The position numbers were made by a program, and so were the translations under genes. This document shows, piece after piece, positions 1 to 10,135 of a stretch of DNA of 64,000 nucleotides; positions within the stretch are counted from its first letter, which is position 1, and the number at the start of each line of letters is the position of its first letter. Under the pieces are notes generated by a model. That model searched no databases, had not been told where the DNA came from, and worked only from the letters and a program-made list of their open reading frames with translations. The stretch spans positions 434,001-498,000 of the forward strand of contig JAHQRK010000028.1 in the NCBI GenBank assembly GCA_019828595.1, written 5' to 3'. The stretch comes from Aphanomyces cochlioides. Lineage: Eukaryota > Oomycota > Saprolegniomycetes > Saprolegniales > Verrucalvaceae.

Positions 1-41
1 TACCGTACTCTCCTTGCAATGCATCGCTCTCGAAGGGGCCA

Positions 42-1493
42 ATGGTGCTCAAAATCGATTTTCCAGACTGCTTGCTGGCGCATTCTCGACGTGTAAGACA
101 TAGTATGTTTAACCACGTCACATTATCTAGGGTTGATATTAATCTCCTCTCGGCATTCAATTGTAGTGTGTGCGGTAGCTTGGACACTGCACCTATTCTC
201 GTGTGTGATGGAAATGCCAAGATGGCATCCAAGAAAAGCAAGCACTCAGACTACAGTAGACCAGTACTGCCCCGCGTTGACCACATCCGCCGCGGTATTC
301 CTGTTGCCAATCGTGTGTTTGTACGGAACGCAAAAACTCGTCAATTACTACTTCAGTTTTGTGGTCACTCAGCGTCTCACACGCTTACTGCTCCCATTAA
401 CATCCCAGCCTCGCATCACCTTCAGCTCTTGCAACTTTTGTGTATTCACTGTCGTCCATTGCTAGAATTTGTTCGAGAATGGATTGCACTTGCAGATGAA
501 AGTGGTTTGTGCCCAGATCTTTGGAGAGGTGTGATTTCAGATTTAGCTCGACAATCCCCCGTACCCGTGGGACTCATTCGATGTCCTGAGGAGATGGGTC
601 CTATACTCACTGGAATTGCGAACTCCCGAGTTATTTCTGCACATGCGTCGCGTGCTTTGGCTCGCAATATGCCCGTTCTCGCTGACGCCCTGCGGATCTC
701 CACCATGGATATTAACTCGAGCTGCGAGCTGTGGCCAGCACTGGCACCAGTCCTACTAGAAATGGCTCGATTTTGCTCATATCTGGATGATCTACCTCTG
801 GAAGAGAGAGATAATATTGGCACTCATGACATGGAATATATTGCAGATGAACTACTTGATGAATGGTTTCCCTCAGCTCCGTACCGCAGGCACCTTGCGT
901 CGTATAATGAAGTCCACGAAGATGACGATGTCATCTACACGAAACACACACCTGGAAGTAAGTTGAAGATGCCGGGCATCTTCTTGTTCTGTTGCCCCCA
1001 TGGAATATGTCTTGGCTTTGCTGTTATGCATGACTACGAATCGCCAAAGCATCCGTTTTCAATATTATATCGTCGACTATCTGATAGTCGTCGAAAAAGA
1101 ATTATTATCATGGACAACGCCTGCAATCTTCAGACGTATTGCATGAGGCGTGAGCCATGGTTTTTTAGAAATGTGTGGTTTGTGGTTGATCGTTTCCACT
1201 TTTGTAATCACGTCAATTGCAGCAGCGGTTATTGTATTGATAACTTCCCTGAACTGGAGCATGTTGCGACAACTGTGTGCGAAGTATTTAATGCTCAATT
1301 CAAGTCGGTTGTTGCGCAGGCCGGCTTCATGACGAAAGAGCACTTTATATCGTACGCTAAGCACTATATGGCATATGTAAATGATTTGCGCTCGACGACG
1401 ATTTCACGTGAAATGGTTACCAACGGCAAACAATCCTTAAAGTGGAAGCAAATCAATATACTCTTGTTAGCACTTCAGTTTGAAAATGAGTAA
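42..1493 (+). CDS. KDZ/HMGXB3-like transposase-derived protein, 5' end open
   Basis: The frame is open to the left window edge, so the true start may lie outside and this model may be partial. The C-terminal half resembles the transposase-like region found in HMG-box-containing protein 3 and KDZ transposases: a C-C-P-H-G-I-C segment near residue 318, an aspartate in I-M-D-N-A-C-N near 352, and an R-F-H-F-C-N-H-x-N-C-S-S-G-Y-C cluster near 387-401. The N-terminal part has a C-x2-C pair followed by C-D-G-N, as in the zinc-binding CxC regions of that group. Such proteins come from DNA transposons and are often domesticated or multi-copy. No terminal repeats were found around it. The match is from memory of the family pattern; the exact class and activity are uncertain. 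Confidence 0.6.
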   Translation: MVLKIDFPDCLLAHSRRVRHSMFNHVTLSRVDINLLSAFNCSVCGSLDTAPILVCDGNAKMASKKSKHSDYSRPVLPRVDHIRRGIPVANRVFVRNAKTRQLLLQFCGHSASHTLTAPINIPASHHLQLLQLLCIHCRPLLEFVREWIALADESGLCPDLWRGVISDLARQSPVPVGLIRCPEEMGPILTGIANSRVISAHASRALARNMPVLADALRISTMDINSSCELWPALAPVLLEMARFCSYLDDLPLEERDNIGTHDMEYIADELLDEWFPSAPYRRHLASYNEVHEDDDVIYTKHTPGSKLKMPGIFLFCCPHGICLGFAVMHDYESPKHPFSILYRRLSDSRRKRIIIMDNACNLQTYCMRREPWFFRNVWFVVDRFHFCNHVNCSSGYCIDNFPELEHVATTVCEVFNAQFKSVVAQAGFMTKEHFISYAKHYMAYVNDLRSTTISREMVTNGKQSLKWKQINILLLALQFENE

Positions 1494-2353
1494 TGCCATT
1501 ACATGATTTCTTCGTTGGAATTCGTGCCGTTGTTCATGAACACGAATCGATCGTTCACTAAAGTCACAGAACCGCCAAAGTTTTTAGTGTACAAATGCTG
1601 CAAACAAGAGTAGCAGCACTTGAGCAATTGCGTTCAAGTCATCAAGCGCGGATCACACCACTGAAAGCTGGCTTCAACCCAACTCGGCTTCTGGAGCCAA
1701 TTTGGAGAATGTCCAGAAGCCTCAGCGACCAAAAGCCGTGTTGTCTATTCGGAATGCCATTAAATGATACTACTATGTACTCACTTTTCGTAAAACAGCG
1801 TTGGAAGCCTCTTGAAGCTCGAGCAACATTCGTTTTGGATCTCGGGGGGTATCAAAAAGAGACTGCATGAAGTGCAGTGCTTGAGTTCGTGTATTCCCGG
1901 CCGCAAAAATACCGCTCGTGGTCGAACGACATTAACAAAAGAGTGCGAGGGGTCTCGTCCATTGACATGAGTAATCTACATCATCCTCAGTCAACTACCA
2001 TCGTTCGTTCATTTACAATCACGGTTCCGTGCCCAAGGGCAGCAAAGTTGGCGGCTTGCCGCAACAAGAGATTTTTCGCGTTTTGAACACTGCGCGAACG
2101 AATTCGATGCTGCTGTGGATCCTCAGCAGTTGGATCGGACACAACGATTATTTTGGTGGTATTTACTGGAAAGGGCACTTTGTCTACTCCACATTAAATC
2201 ATTATTGAACATGGCGACGTACGATTGTACAGACAGTTGAACGATATGTCGAGCCCAAGTGCGTCCAAATCTTTACGTAGGGCCTGCAAAACCCAAAACA
2301 AAGCACTACCGTGCAATCCCTCCAAACCACCTACGCATATCATTAGATGCCAC
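1494..2353. other. gene-free stretch
   Basis: No convincing coding region is seen. Short open frames on both strands have no recognisable motif and no consistent splice structure. It could hold the decayed 3' part of the transposon that carried the upstream gene. Confidence 0.4.
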
Positions 2354-2947
2354 TCACGTTTCAATCTTACTGTTAATAGACGGTAGCAATTCTGTAAGCT
2401 GTACCCAAATCACGGTATCTGCGGCTCCTGTCATCTCAAAGCGTTTTGCTTCGATAATAGTCTTTGGAAATCTCTCAAAACCAGGCAACACAGGACTAAA
2501 GTCTCGCGCGTGGCATAACTTTTGAACTCGCCCAATGGCCTTGTCGGCATTAGAGGCCCGAGCCATCACACCAAAGGGGAGAAGGTGGTATCCAATTGAT
2601 TGGCGATTTCTCGATTGAACATCAACATGGTTGAATTCCCGATGTTCTTCTTCTCGCACAATGTGTTCCTCCTGCCATGCTGTATGCGCTTCCAGCCACT
2701 CAACCCATTCAGAGGGTATGCTGCCCTCCCCTTTCAACCAAGCCGTGATATCACCATCCTTTGAAGCTCTAGGGGGACCTCCATCCTTGAGCAATGTTTT
2801 CATCTTCTCCAGCAATTCTTGTCTGGACTGATAGTGTTGAGCTGAAACGCAACCGAGATGCAATATTTGTATCAGGTGTCTGTTCGTGAACGTCACGCCA
2901 GGATTGCGCCCGACGAAGGAATCAAACGCGACTGAAGATGTGGCCAT
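2354..2947 (-). CDS. hypothetical protein, 197 aa
   Basis: Single-exon frame from an ATG at 2947 to a TGA at 2354; an upstream in-frame TTG at 2968 is not a credible start. I do not recognise the protein. It has no signal peptide or membrane segment. The middle is rich in Trp, Glu and His (a W-V-E-W-L-E segment near residue 93) and looks helical, and the C-terminal half is mixed. Both neighbours are repeat-derived, so it may belong to a transposable element or be a lineage-specific orphan. Codon use looks like that of a real gene, but there is no homology argument. Confidence 0.4.
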   Translation of the reverse strand: MATSSVAFDSFVGRNPGVTFTNRHLIQILHLGCVSAQHYQSRQELLEKMKTLLKDGGPPRASKDGDITAWLKGEGSIPSEWVEWLEAHTAWQEEHIVREEEHREFNHVDVQSRNRQSIGYHLLPFGVMARASNADKAIGRVQKLCHARDFSPVLPGFERFPKTIIEAKRFEMTGAADTVIWVQLTELLPSINSKIET

Positions 2948-3149
2948 TTCGCTCACGTAGTAAGACAAACAATGACATTTCGAGTTACTGTAATGACAAA
3001 TCCGTCTTGTTATACTTGTCCCGTCTTCAGTAATCAGTTAATCTAGATTGTTCAAATTATCCCGTCTTAACTTATAGCAATAATGTCTACTGTTACTTTG
3101 TCCCGTCATATGTCAAAGCTGTAAAGTATCAAGCATCGATAGACTGTTG
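2948..3149. other. non-coding spacer with three CCCGTC motifs
   Basis: Between the orphan ORF and the repeat below. The hexamer CCCGTC occurs three times (near 3021, 3060 and 3102), each preceded by TTGT, TTAT or TTTGT. It may be part of the ORF's upstream region or decayed repeat; no function is claimed. Confidence 0.25.
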
Positions 3150-3792
3150 TTGTAAGCAGGTTTCGTGGTTCATGCAATGGAAGTGGTGTATTCCAAATCT
3201 AAATGCATCATTAGGCATGAGCATGTCTTTAGAAAGTGTGTGCACAGCAACAACCTCATCAAGACACCGTTGTTGTGCACAAGCTGCGCATTGCATGCCA
3301 GAGCTCGATCAGGTAGTGACATACATGGCAAAGTCTACTTGCAGCCACATAGCCGACCCAATGCATGCTCTGTGGCTGCAAGTAGACGTATGCCAAGGAA
3401 TCATTGAGCTTTGGCATGCCGTGGAAAGCCTGCGCACAACAACAACAAACTCATCAAGAGACTGTGATTGTGCAAGGCTAAGTAATGCATACCAGTGCTC
3501 CATGATGCTATGTCATGCATTGCGATGCTTGTTGTAGCCTGCTACATGCAGTAGGAATGAGATGTGTGTGTTTCCTAGTCTAGAGTGGTGGGCGTTAGGT
3601 AGGAGCAATAAATGGTGGGCGTTCGGTAGGAGCAATAAATGGTGGGCGTTCGGTAGGAGCAATAAATGGTAGTTTGCAGCCAAAAAGTCAGGCAATTTTA
3701 TAAGTCAAATAAAACGCGCACGGCAGCACTCGAACCCACAACCGTGACTTCGGTGGATGTGAATCAAACGCATTGGATCATTTTGGACACAG
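3150..3792 (-). repeat. tRNA-derived dispersed repeat (SINE-like), diverged copy
   Basis: Read on the minus strand from 3792, the element begins with a tRNA-like head holding GGTTCGAGTGC, close to the RNA polymerase III B-box, then a Ttt-rich stretch and a body that matches the repeats at 25233-25990 and 28836-29231 (shared TTTATTGCTCC-type and GAGCACTGG-type words). The body contains inverted segments around CTCTGTGGCTGCAAGTAGA at 3340-3390. It is more diverged than the 25-29 kb copies and carries a small tandem expansion. Confidence 0.6.
3586..3666. repeat. tandem repeat, 3 x 27 bp
   Basis: Three head-to-tail 27-bp units at 3586-3612, 3613-3639 and 3640-3666. The only difference seen is one base in the first unit (A instead of C at unit position 12). 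The unit contains GGTAGGAGCAATAAA. It lies inside the tRNA-derived repeat and is absent from the other copies, so it arose locally. Confidence 0.9.
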
Positions 3793-4484
3793 TTACAACT
3801 GTTTTATTCATTTTATTAAGTCAATTTTGTTTTATGATAGAAATACTGTAAAACTAACAAATAATGTTGTGTTGAGCAGGTGAATGGAAACATGATGGCG
3901 ACAAAGTTCCAACAAGACGTTGGTACGTATGTACTAGTACGACGTACGATGATGTAAGTCTGACCGTCAACAACTGTGGTACACTCAGAAGGAATGACGC
4001 ATATGTTTTCCGAAACGCCCGGTTGTAGATTCCATTATCCGGATATTTTGTTCAAGCCCCCGTGAATTTGACACGCAGGATGGTTCGAATCCGGAGTCTT
4101 TTGAAACGGCTGTAGAAATATATAAAAACATACTGTAGGTGGATGCTTGCATATGGGTGGGTAGTGGTTGAAAGTCGATTCAAATTGGCAGTGTTGGGCT
4201 GTGGCTGTTCAGCTGTATTGATGGTGAAGACTCGATCAACGGTCTTATTTTGTGCGCTCAACTCATGATATTTTCGTTAGTACTATTAATAGTACTAGTA
4301 TATGAAAAACTGTATACAGGCTCGATTATACTCTACATACTCACTTGTGTGGGTTGTCGTTGCTGGTTGATGTCTCGGCACTGACGATAACGCTATTGCA
4401 GATCTCTGCTGAACACAAAGATGAAGATGTCAGATGGATGCCAAATCACGTCGATCGCCACCATCGTTGTGTGGAGATGACGAC
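3793..4484. other. gene-free, AT-rich stretch
   Basis: No ORF of substance, RNA gene or clear repeat found. The segment separates two repeats. Confidence 0.4.
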
Positions 4485-5063
4485 GATAACGTAAATCATC
4501 ATGAGTGAACCAGTAGAAATTAAGGAGAAGAACCTCCATATTTCAATGTTATTATTTATTCGGAAGCCGGATAAATGGCGCGCTTTCTGCAAACTCGCGC
4601 CATTTTCATTTGCAAGGCAATGGAGCGAAGTCCAGTCGATCGTGAAGAAACGGGAAAGGAATACATACCACGTGCTTGTACCTTGGTCTTCCTTGTCTGT
4701 CTTGCCGGTTCTTCATCTTGAATGCAGCAGACTGAAAACGAAAATCTGAACTGTTGCTTCTCTTATCCGCAAAACTTATATCTCTCAAATTTAATGTTTC
4801 CTTTGAATATTTATACCCTAAACCTTAATATCTCACCTTGATTACGATACATTATTCAAGATTAAATTGTGTGCTCCGTCACGATTCCCAAAAAGTAAGC
4901 AAAATAAAACTTTGGACAGCATTAAGGAATCGTAATGGAGACTAAAATCGCTTACTTTTTGTCTGTTCTTTGAATTCCAAATTCAATCTTTCATTTGCGA
5001 CTTGAATTGGAAAAAAACTCGCAAAACTTATTGAAATGCTCACTCATGATGATTTACGTTATC
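4485..5063. mobile_element. 579-bp element bounded by perfect 24-bp inverted repeats
   Basis: The 24 bases at 4485-4508 are the exact reverse complement of 5040-5063 (both contain CGTAAATCATCATGAG). The interior has no coding potential. A second, shorter inverted pair (AAAAAGTAAGC near 4892 and its complement near 4949) lies inside. This is the layout of a non-autonomous DNA transposon (MITE). I could not identify a target-site duplication with certainty, so the superfamily is open. Confidence 0.6.
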
Positions 5064-5327
5064 ATGTTACAACCCAAAAGGTCATAGTTTGATCGACTTA
5101 TGAATACAAAGTGGAATGCAGTGATAGACAGGACTTGGACATCGAAGCTACTGACTTGCAAGCTCCTTAGTGCTACATGTAATGGTATTCCAATGAAGCG
5201 CAGAGAGAGTGATACCAGTGGGAATGGATGCGCTTTCAAATGGGTCCATCCTTCCTGGATTTTGTCAAGAATAACAATTGTTTCGATTCGCCAAATGCAT
5301 TTGACTCCGGATCCTCAGTTTCCAACC
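5064..5327. other. upstream region of membrane protein gene
   Basis: No coding sequence recognised; presumed promoter region of the gene at 5328. No motif could be assigned. Confidence 0.3.
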
Positions 5328-6224
5328 ATGGTGCGCGGCGCTGCTTGTGTTGCGGGTCCGTCGCTCTCTCTCTCTCTCGCGGTGTAGCTTACATGAACGC
5401 TTCCTCTTGTAGTTGTCCTCCTTCTTGCAGTTTCCTCGGTCGACGGCAAGTCAATAGCGACCTATCCAGCGCTCAGCACGGATAACCCGGTATGCACATT
5501 TGGCCTTGACCAAGTGCGCGTCAAAGGAAAGCCGACCGACAAAGATACGCCCGTGTGGTGGAAGAAGACCATCCCGTGCAAAGGACCACAAGGCTATGCG
5601 ATCCGGCTATGCCAGTTGAAAAAGTGCCAGTGCCGTATGTTCCGCACCCACGTCGTCAACGAGAGCAACGTCACGACGTGGGCTGAATGCCGTCCAAAAA
5701 TCAAAGACGAAGATGATTGCGTCAGTCTCGACATGCTCTGGTGTGATAACCCCCTTCGAGGCAAAGATCCATTGACCACTGACAAGAAAGCACTGAAAAT
5801 TGCTGCTGGCGGAAAAACTGCCGAAGAAGCCCCCGAAACTGCTGAGAGCTCCGTCAATACAACTGCTTCAACTGCTTCTGGTGACGGCTTCCCAGTCTTG
5901 GCTGTTGTTTTGGCGTCAGTTGGCGTCCTCTTGGCTATTGTCGTCGGTACATGGCTCGCAACGTCCAAGAAGACTAGAAAGACTATCGTCATTACAGCGC
6001 CAGCTACAAAAGACCCCCAGAGCTTGGAATTTGACGACTTTGGTGACAACGACCACCATCACATAGATCTCTACACGGATGCTCAATCGACAGCTGCTGC
6101 AGTTCACACAGTTGGGGAGCCTCGGGTCCGTCGTACGTCGAGCGCATCGGTGTCGTCGTGCGTGAGCTCGATCGGCGAAGCTACTGACGATGATGACGAT
6201 GATGACGATGATGACAAGCAGTAA
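5328..6224 (+). CDS. predicted single-pass type I membrane protein, one intron
   Basis: Model: exon 1 5328-5355, intron 5356-5412 (57 nt, GT...TTGTAG, with a CT-rich run), exon 2 5413-6224; 279 aa. Splicing joins an ATG to a classic signal peptide with hydrophobic core V-A-V-V-L-L-L-A-V. Exon 2 alone lacks an ATG in frame, which argues for the intron. The ectodomain (about residues 24-125) has several cysteines (C-Q-L-K-K-C-Q-C) and an N-x-T site, followed by a Thr/Ser/Ala stalk. One membrane helix lies at about 137-160, with a basic K-K-T-R-K stop-transfer. The cytoplasmic tail ends in a run of ten Asp residues before K-Q. I do not recognise the family. Receptor or adhesion role is possible but unproven. 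Confidence 0.65.
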
Positions 6225-6769
6225 GACTCATGGACCGAATTCAACAAAAAGTAGACTTTATAATGAATAAGATATGACTGAAGAGGAGACCATTCTAACC
6301 GATATATGCCGTGGCATCGCCGCAGAGCTGCCTTTGCCACGCTGAAGGTTGTCTGTGAAGTTTGATAAAAAGAGTTTCACAAAATTCAAATGTCCTTGAT
6401 GACATGACAGGGCACCCCCGTACCCTGATACAAATTCGGGGGTTCCCTGAAAAGAGTGCCAATGACAGGGGATCCTCACAGAGCTCCATTAGCCGTAACT
6501 TTAATCTACTCAAATGAAACGCTTTTCAAATGACGTGGCGCTCTGAAAAGCTTGTCCTTGCATCGTGGCTGTTTCGTTGAGATGTCATCCGTTTTGCAGG
6601 ATTCTATCCTTGAAAACAATCAAAGCCATGACGTGGCAACTTGACAGAGTACAATAGTCTTAATTGAATGTTAAGCTTAACAATCAAGACAAGCTACAAC
6701 GTGAAATCCTCGCTGTTCTGAACACTGCGCACGCGCTGAAAGACGCGTCGATTTAGTCGTCAAGGCGAG
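6225..6769. other. intergenic stretch
   Basis: No gene seen. One copy of the dispersed TTTCACA...TCAAATGTCC motif lies at 6374-6396 (see findings). Confidence 0.4.
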
Positions 6770-6915
6770 ACACGCTCTGCGAATAGTAGCTGTTCCACGC
6801 CTTGCATTTGTCTTCCTTGTGGCACTCGGTCTCGCCGTTGTATCCGTGACCACCGCATTGCGACCACGTTGGAAGCCCGGGTTGGCTCACTCTTGCTGGC
6901 GTTGGGAATGGAACT
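6770..6915 (-). pseudogene. CBM1 domain fragment
   Basis: Read on the minus strand, this encodes one nearly complete CBM1: the [11 protein letters not shown] start, then C-H-K-E-D-K-C and S-Y-Y-S-Q, where the final cysteine has become Ser. It has no start, no other modules and a foreign C-terminus. It matches the C-terminal domain that is missing from the broken gene at 7349-7960 on the other strand, so an inversion or rearrangement probably split that gene. Confidence 0.7.
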
Positions 6916-6959
6916 CGTTGATCTTGACGCAGGTGTTGCATATAGCGTCTTCAGGAGCA

Positions 6960-7348
6960 CTATATCCCATACAAATATATAACTGCTCGTGATACGTGGG
7001 CAGCTAGTGTCGCTGCAAACGACGAGTCAGCCATACGAAAGCTGTACGAAACCAGGTCATGCGGGCTTGCCTCGGCCCTTGAGGAGGTTGGGTGTGTTCG
7101 TTTGCCCAAACCTTCTTGACCTTGAAGTGAGGTCGTGATGTATGAGGTCACCAGCCAGGCAAGTCAAGAAGTTGAGTCGAAAGACATGTGGGTGACTCTT
7201 TCTCAACGTGGGATGGACACGTCTGTGTCGTGAAGGACTCAGTCGAACTTGACCGAGTTGGTTGTCTCGCGTCGGACGATCGTGCCGTCTGTGTCGTCGA
7301 GGAGGGGGATGGCCAACGAGTCATAATTCCATTTGCCATCACGAGAAG
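6960..7348 (+). repeat. left arm of inverted duplication, upstream region of broken CBM1 gene
   Basis: This segment is repeated in reverse complement at about 14111-14500 with only scattered differences. It is the shared 5' flank of the two related broken genes at 7349 and 14110, and shows that flank and gene were duplicated together. Confidence 0.7.
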
Positions 7349-7960
7349 ATGCAAGTCGCTCTCATTGTCGGTGCCATTGTGACCTCCGCCGTGTCCACCC
7401 AAGCTGGTCAATGCAGCACCAACTGGAGCCAATGCAATGGTCAGAACTGGCCCCATGGCGTGTGTTGCCAAGATCCCAATTTTGAATGCAACTGGAAGAA
7501 CGAATATTTGTCCTTGTGCGAGCCGAAGAAGGCCCCTGCGCCATGCAAGGATGCGGAAGACTCGGAAGGATGCAGAACGTGAGTGTGGAAGGTTCTGCGT
7601 GTCGGGTGAAATTTGTGGCGACAAGGGCTGGAGCTGTCCGAAGAAGGGAGCGTGGGCGTCGCGGGACTGTGTGCGCAATGCTCGCAGCTACGTCGAGGCC
7701 GGCAAGTGTGTGGCTCCTCAAGACGGGTGCTTGGGGTTGCGTCTGGTCGTCTCAAAACCCCCAGAAGGACGCGAAAGACCCACAGAAGGACGTTCAAGTC
7801 GATGTATGGCAACAATGTGGCGGCGTCGAATACCCTGGAGACAAGTCGTGCTCGACCAAAAACATCTGTGTCAAGATTAACGAGTTCTACTCGCAGTGCC
7901 AGCTAGACTTGAGCCAACCTGGCCTTCCCACGTGGTCCCAATGCGGCGGTCATGGATACC
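7349..7960 (+). pseudogene. broken secreted CBM1/eight-Cys-module gene
   Basis: Starts at an ATG (7349) with a signal peptide beginning M-Q-V-A-L-I-V-G-A, then a CBM1-like domain (W-S-Q-C-N-G-Q-N-W...E-Y-L-S-L-C), the remains of one eight-Cys module (C-P-K-K-G-A-W, K-C-V-A-P), a CBM1 (W-Q-Q-C-G-G...F-Y-S-Q-C) and the first half of a last CBM1. These pieces fall in three reading frames, so at least two frameshifts are present. The 3' end stops inside the last domain and passes into unrelated AT-rich DNA. It belongs to the same subfamily as the intact genes at 38678 and 42028. Confidence 0.8.
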
Positions 7961-8051
7961 AGACCCTGGGAAAAATTGATTCTATTTAAATAGCAATCTA
8001 TTTTTGACAGAAAATAACTTATTTATGAACCGTGACAAAAAAATATATTTA

Positions 8052-8335
8052 GGGTGCGTCTGGTAAAATTTCAAAATCAATATGCCATTTTCAGCCAAAA
8101 TGGGATCAACAATTTATGGCATATTCAAAATGGAGGTAAAACCTTCAATTCGTAAAATGGCATTTTGGGAGCCTCCACTGAGTATATCCCATCCAAAAAT
8201 ATTGGACTTGGTGCAAAACTCTTGGAGATAAACAAGTTCATATTTTGACCTCAATTATTGAATTTGGCCTAAAAATGGCATTTTGGGCCTATTTATTGTA
8301 ATATTTTCGGTTGCCAGACGGGCCCTTACTTTTAA
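8052..8335. mobile_element. PIF/Harbinger-type MITE, 284 bp
   Basis: Ends GGGTGCGTCTGG (8052-8063) and CCAGACGGGCCC (8324-8335) are imperfect inverted repeats, flanked by TTA on both sides (8049-8051 and 8336-8338). A GGG-start terminal repeat with a 3-bp TTA duplication is the signature of Tourist/Harbinger MITEs. The interior is AT-rich, has repeated ATGGCATTTTGG-like words and no coding potential. Confidence 0.75.
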
Positions 8336-8855
8336 TACTTTATAAAGAAACAATTTATTTATTATAACAGTATATAATTTTTAAGATACTGCCGATGGAT
8401 TTCTTCCCCGACCAGGCCCATATACAAACACTCGGTGGCATCACTCGTGGCCAAGTCAAGACTCCGTTGCAAGGTGATGAGAGCCATCTGGACTGCTTCA
8501 GCGGTTATTGCAGAGCTTAAATGTCTTAAGATATCATATATTAAGCTTGAAAACAAAATTTTCGGTGTCCTAAAGTGTGAGAAAAATGAAAAAATGGAAT
8601 ATTTTATCCTGGTACGTACAAGCCGATTGCTTGGTAACGACAAAATTTGTCGTTAAAAGTATGCCGTTGCCCTCGGTGAACAAGCTCTGCTTCGATGAAA
8701 GGAAGGATCGAAAGAGTGTTAGCCATGAAATCTCATGAGCGTACATAGCACATGGAGCAACGATTGCGCCCATCGTCGATAGTACTTCAAGGAACAAGCA
8801 CGAAACGAGGTTCTGTCTTCAGCTTCACTTACGCAACCTGGGCATCGTCGGGAGT
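8336..8855. other. intergenic stretch
   Basis: No gene recognised. Short frames on both strands lack any motif. Confidence 0.35.
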
Positions 8856-8996
8856 AGGGATCCCCACGGCTCGGCTCGGTTCGGCTCGGCTCGGTTCGGC
8901 TCGACTCGAATCCGATTTCCAAAATGCGGAACCAAGCAGACCGGTTTCTGAGCCTGGTCAAGCCGAACCAAGCCGACTCGAGCCGCGGCTAGCTGA
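8856..8996 (+). repeat. GGCTCGG-rich palindromic repeat, copy 1
   Basis: Starts at GGGATCCCCACGGCTCGG and consists of CGGCTCGGTT-type pentamer runs on the left and the complementary CCGAGCC/AAGCCGA runs on the right, so the transcript would fold into a long hairpin. A related element lies inverted at 13246-13410, sharing the GGxATCCCCACGGCTCGG edge. Confidence 0.7.
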
Positions 8997-9311
8997 TGGA
9001 CCATGATGTTGTCGACAAAATCACACCAATGTTGTATTGTTTTAAATCTGACCAATCAAACATAAATTAGTCGTAAAAAATTGTACTTGATTGGTCAAAA
9101 CAAGCTAAAATGTCTGCATCATTGAGGTATTTGATGGGGTATTGGAGCGTTCCTGAAAACACAAATCTGATAAGAAACACGCAAAATTTTAAAAATAGTA
9201 CGTACCAAATCTCTTTTTTTGTTAGGCGTGCCCCCACCACTGTAATTAAATGTGCCAGTGCACAAATCACAAATTCTCCACGCAGACGGCTGTCACTGGA
9301 CACAATTCATC

Positions 9312-10121
9312 ATGCTGAAGAGGAAGATGGTTGGACGAGGAAGCGGCTTCACCAAATCTGAGGTGGAGTCGCTGCTGGAGCTGCTTGAGACGTATCTTCC
9401 TTTGTGCACGACTGAGTGGGAAGCTGTCTTGAAGAAACATGAGCAGCGCTACCCAGCTCAGAACCGAACAGTGGACTCAATCAGACGCAAGTTTGCCAAT
9501 CTCTATCGAGCTGCCATCCCGACTGGGGACCCTCTTATCCCACACGAAGTACGACGTGCCAAAACTATACGATCTAAGATGAATGAGCGAGCGGCCATGG
9601 GAGATGGAAGCGAGATAGATGGTTTACCTCCTAGTGATGTAGATTATGAGATAGACCATCATGAGGACATGCAGGAGGAGGTAGAGTCAGAACAATTGAT
9701 CGACAAACCACCAAACAATTCATTCTTGGCCGACGACCAGGACGCTCCCGCTGCAGCAACTTCAACATCATCAGTTGCAAGCTCGTTCAGTGGTCCACGA
9801 CCTCTTGTGAGAAAACGTTTTAAACAAGAAAACGAAGACGCCTCCACCATGTTGGAATTAATGAAGATGCAAATGCTCCTTGAAGAGAAACGACTGCAAA
9901 TTGAACGAGAACGTCGTGAAGACGAGCGCCAACGTCGAGAAGAAGAGCGTCGTGAAAGAATTGAAGAATGGCGACAACGAGAACTTGAGCGTCAAAGAAG
10001 ACATGACGAGTTTGATCAGGAGCGACGCCAGCGCCAAGAAGAAATGCGAGAAGTGCGTAAAGAGATGATGACACTTTTCATGTTAGCATTTAGAGGTTCC
10101 AATGCATCTAACACTTCTTAG
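9312..10121 (+). CDS. Harbinger ORF1, Myb/SANT-like DNA-binding protein
   Basis: 269 aa from the ATG at 9312; the longer frame from 9252 begins with GTG and is unlikely. Residues about 8-70 form a Myb/SANT-like region (G-F-T-K-S-E-V-E-S-L-L-E-L-L, W-E-A-V, V-D-S-I-R-R-K-F). The centre is acidic and Ser-rich, and residues about 200-255 form a highly charged coiled coil of Arg/Glu repeats (R-R-E-D-E-R-Q-R-R-E-E-E). In PIF/Harbinger elements this second protein helps the transposase reach the nucleus and bind the element ends. Its place inside the terminal repeats supports that role here. Confidence 0.82.
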   Translation: MLKRKMVGRGSGFTKSEVESLLELLETYLPLCTTEWEAVLKKHEQRYPAQNRTVDSIRRKFANLYRAAIPTGDPLIPHEVRRAKTIRSKMNERAAMGDGSEIDGLPPSDVDYEIDHHEDMQEEVESEQLIDKPPNNSFLADDQDAPAAATSTSSVASSFSGPRPLVRKRFKQENEDASTMLELMKMQMLLEEKRLQIERERREDERQRREEERRERIEEWRQRELERQRRHDEFDQERRQRQEEMREVRKEMMTLFMLAFRGSNASNTS

Positions 10122-10135
10122 ATGTTAATTTCAAA

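Noticed and set aside
7148..7678. 176-codon minus-strand frame over the broken gene at 7349
   Set aside because: Antisense shadow of the signal peptide and CBM1-like region; the plus-strand domains are recognisable.
9659..10074. Minus-strand frames inside Harbinger ORF1
   Set aside because: Opposite-strand shadows of the Arg/Glu-rich coiled coil.
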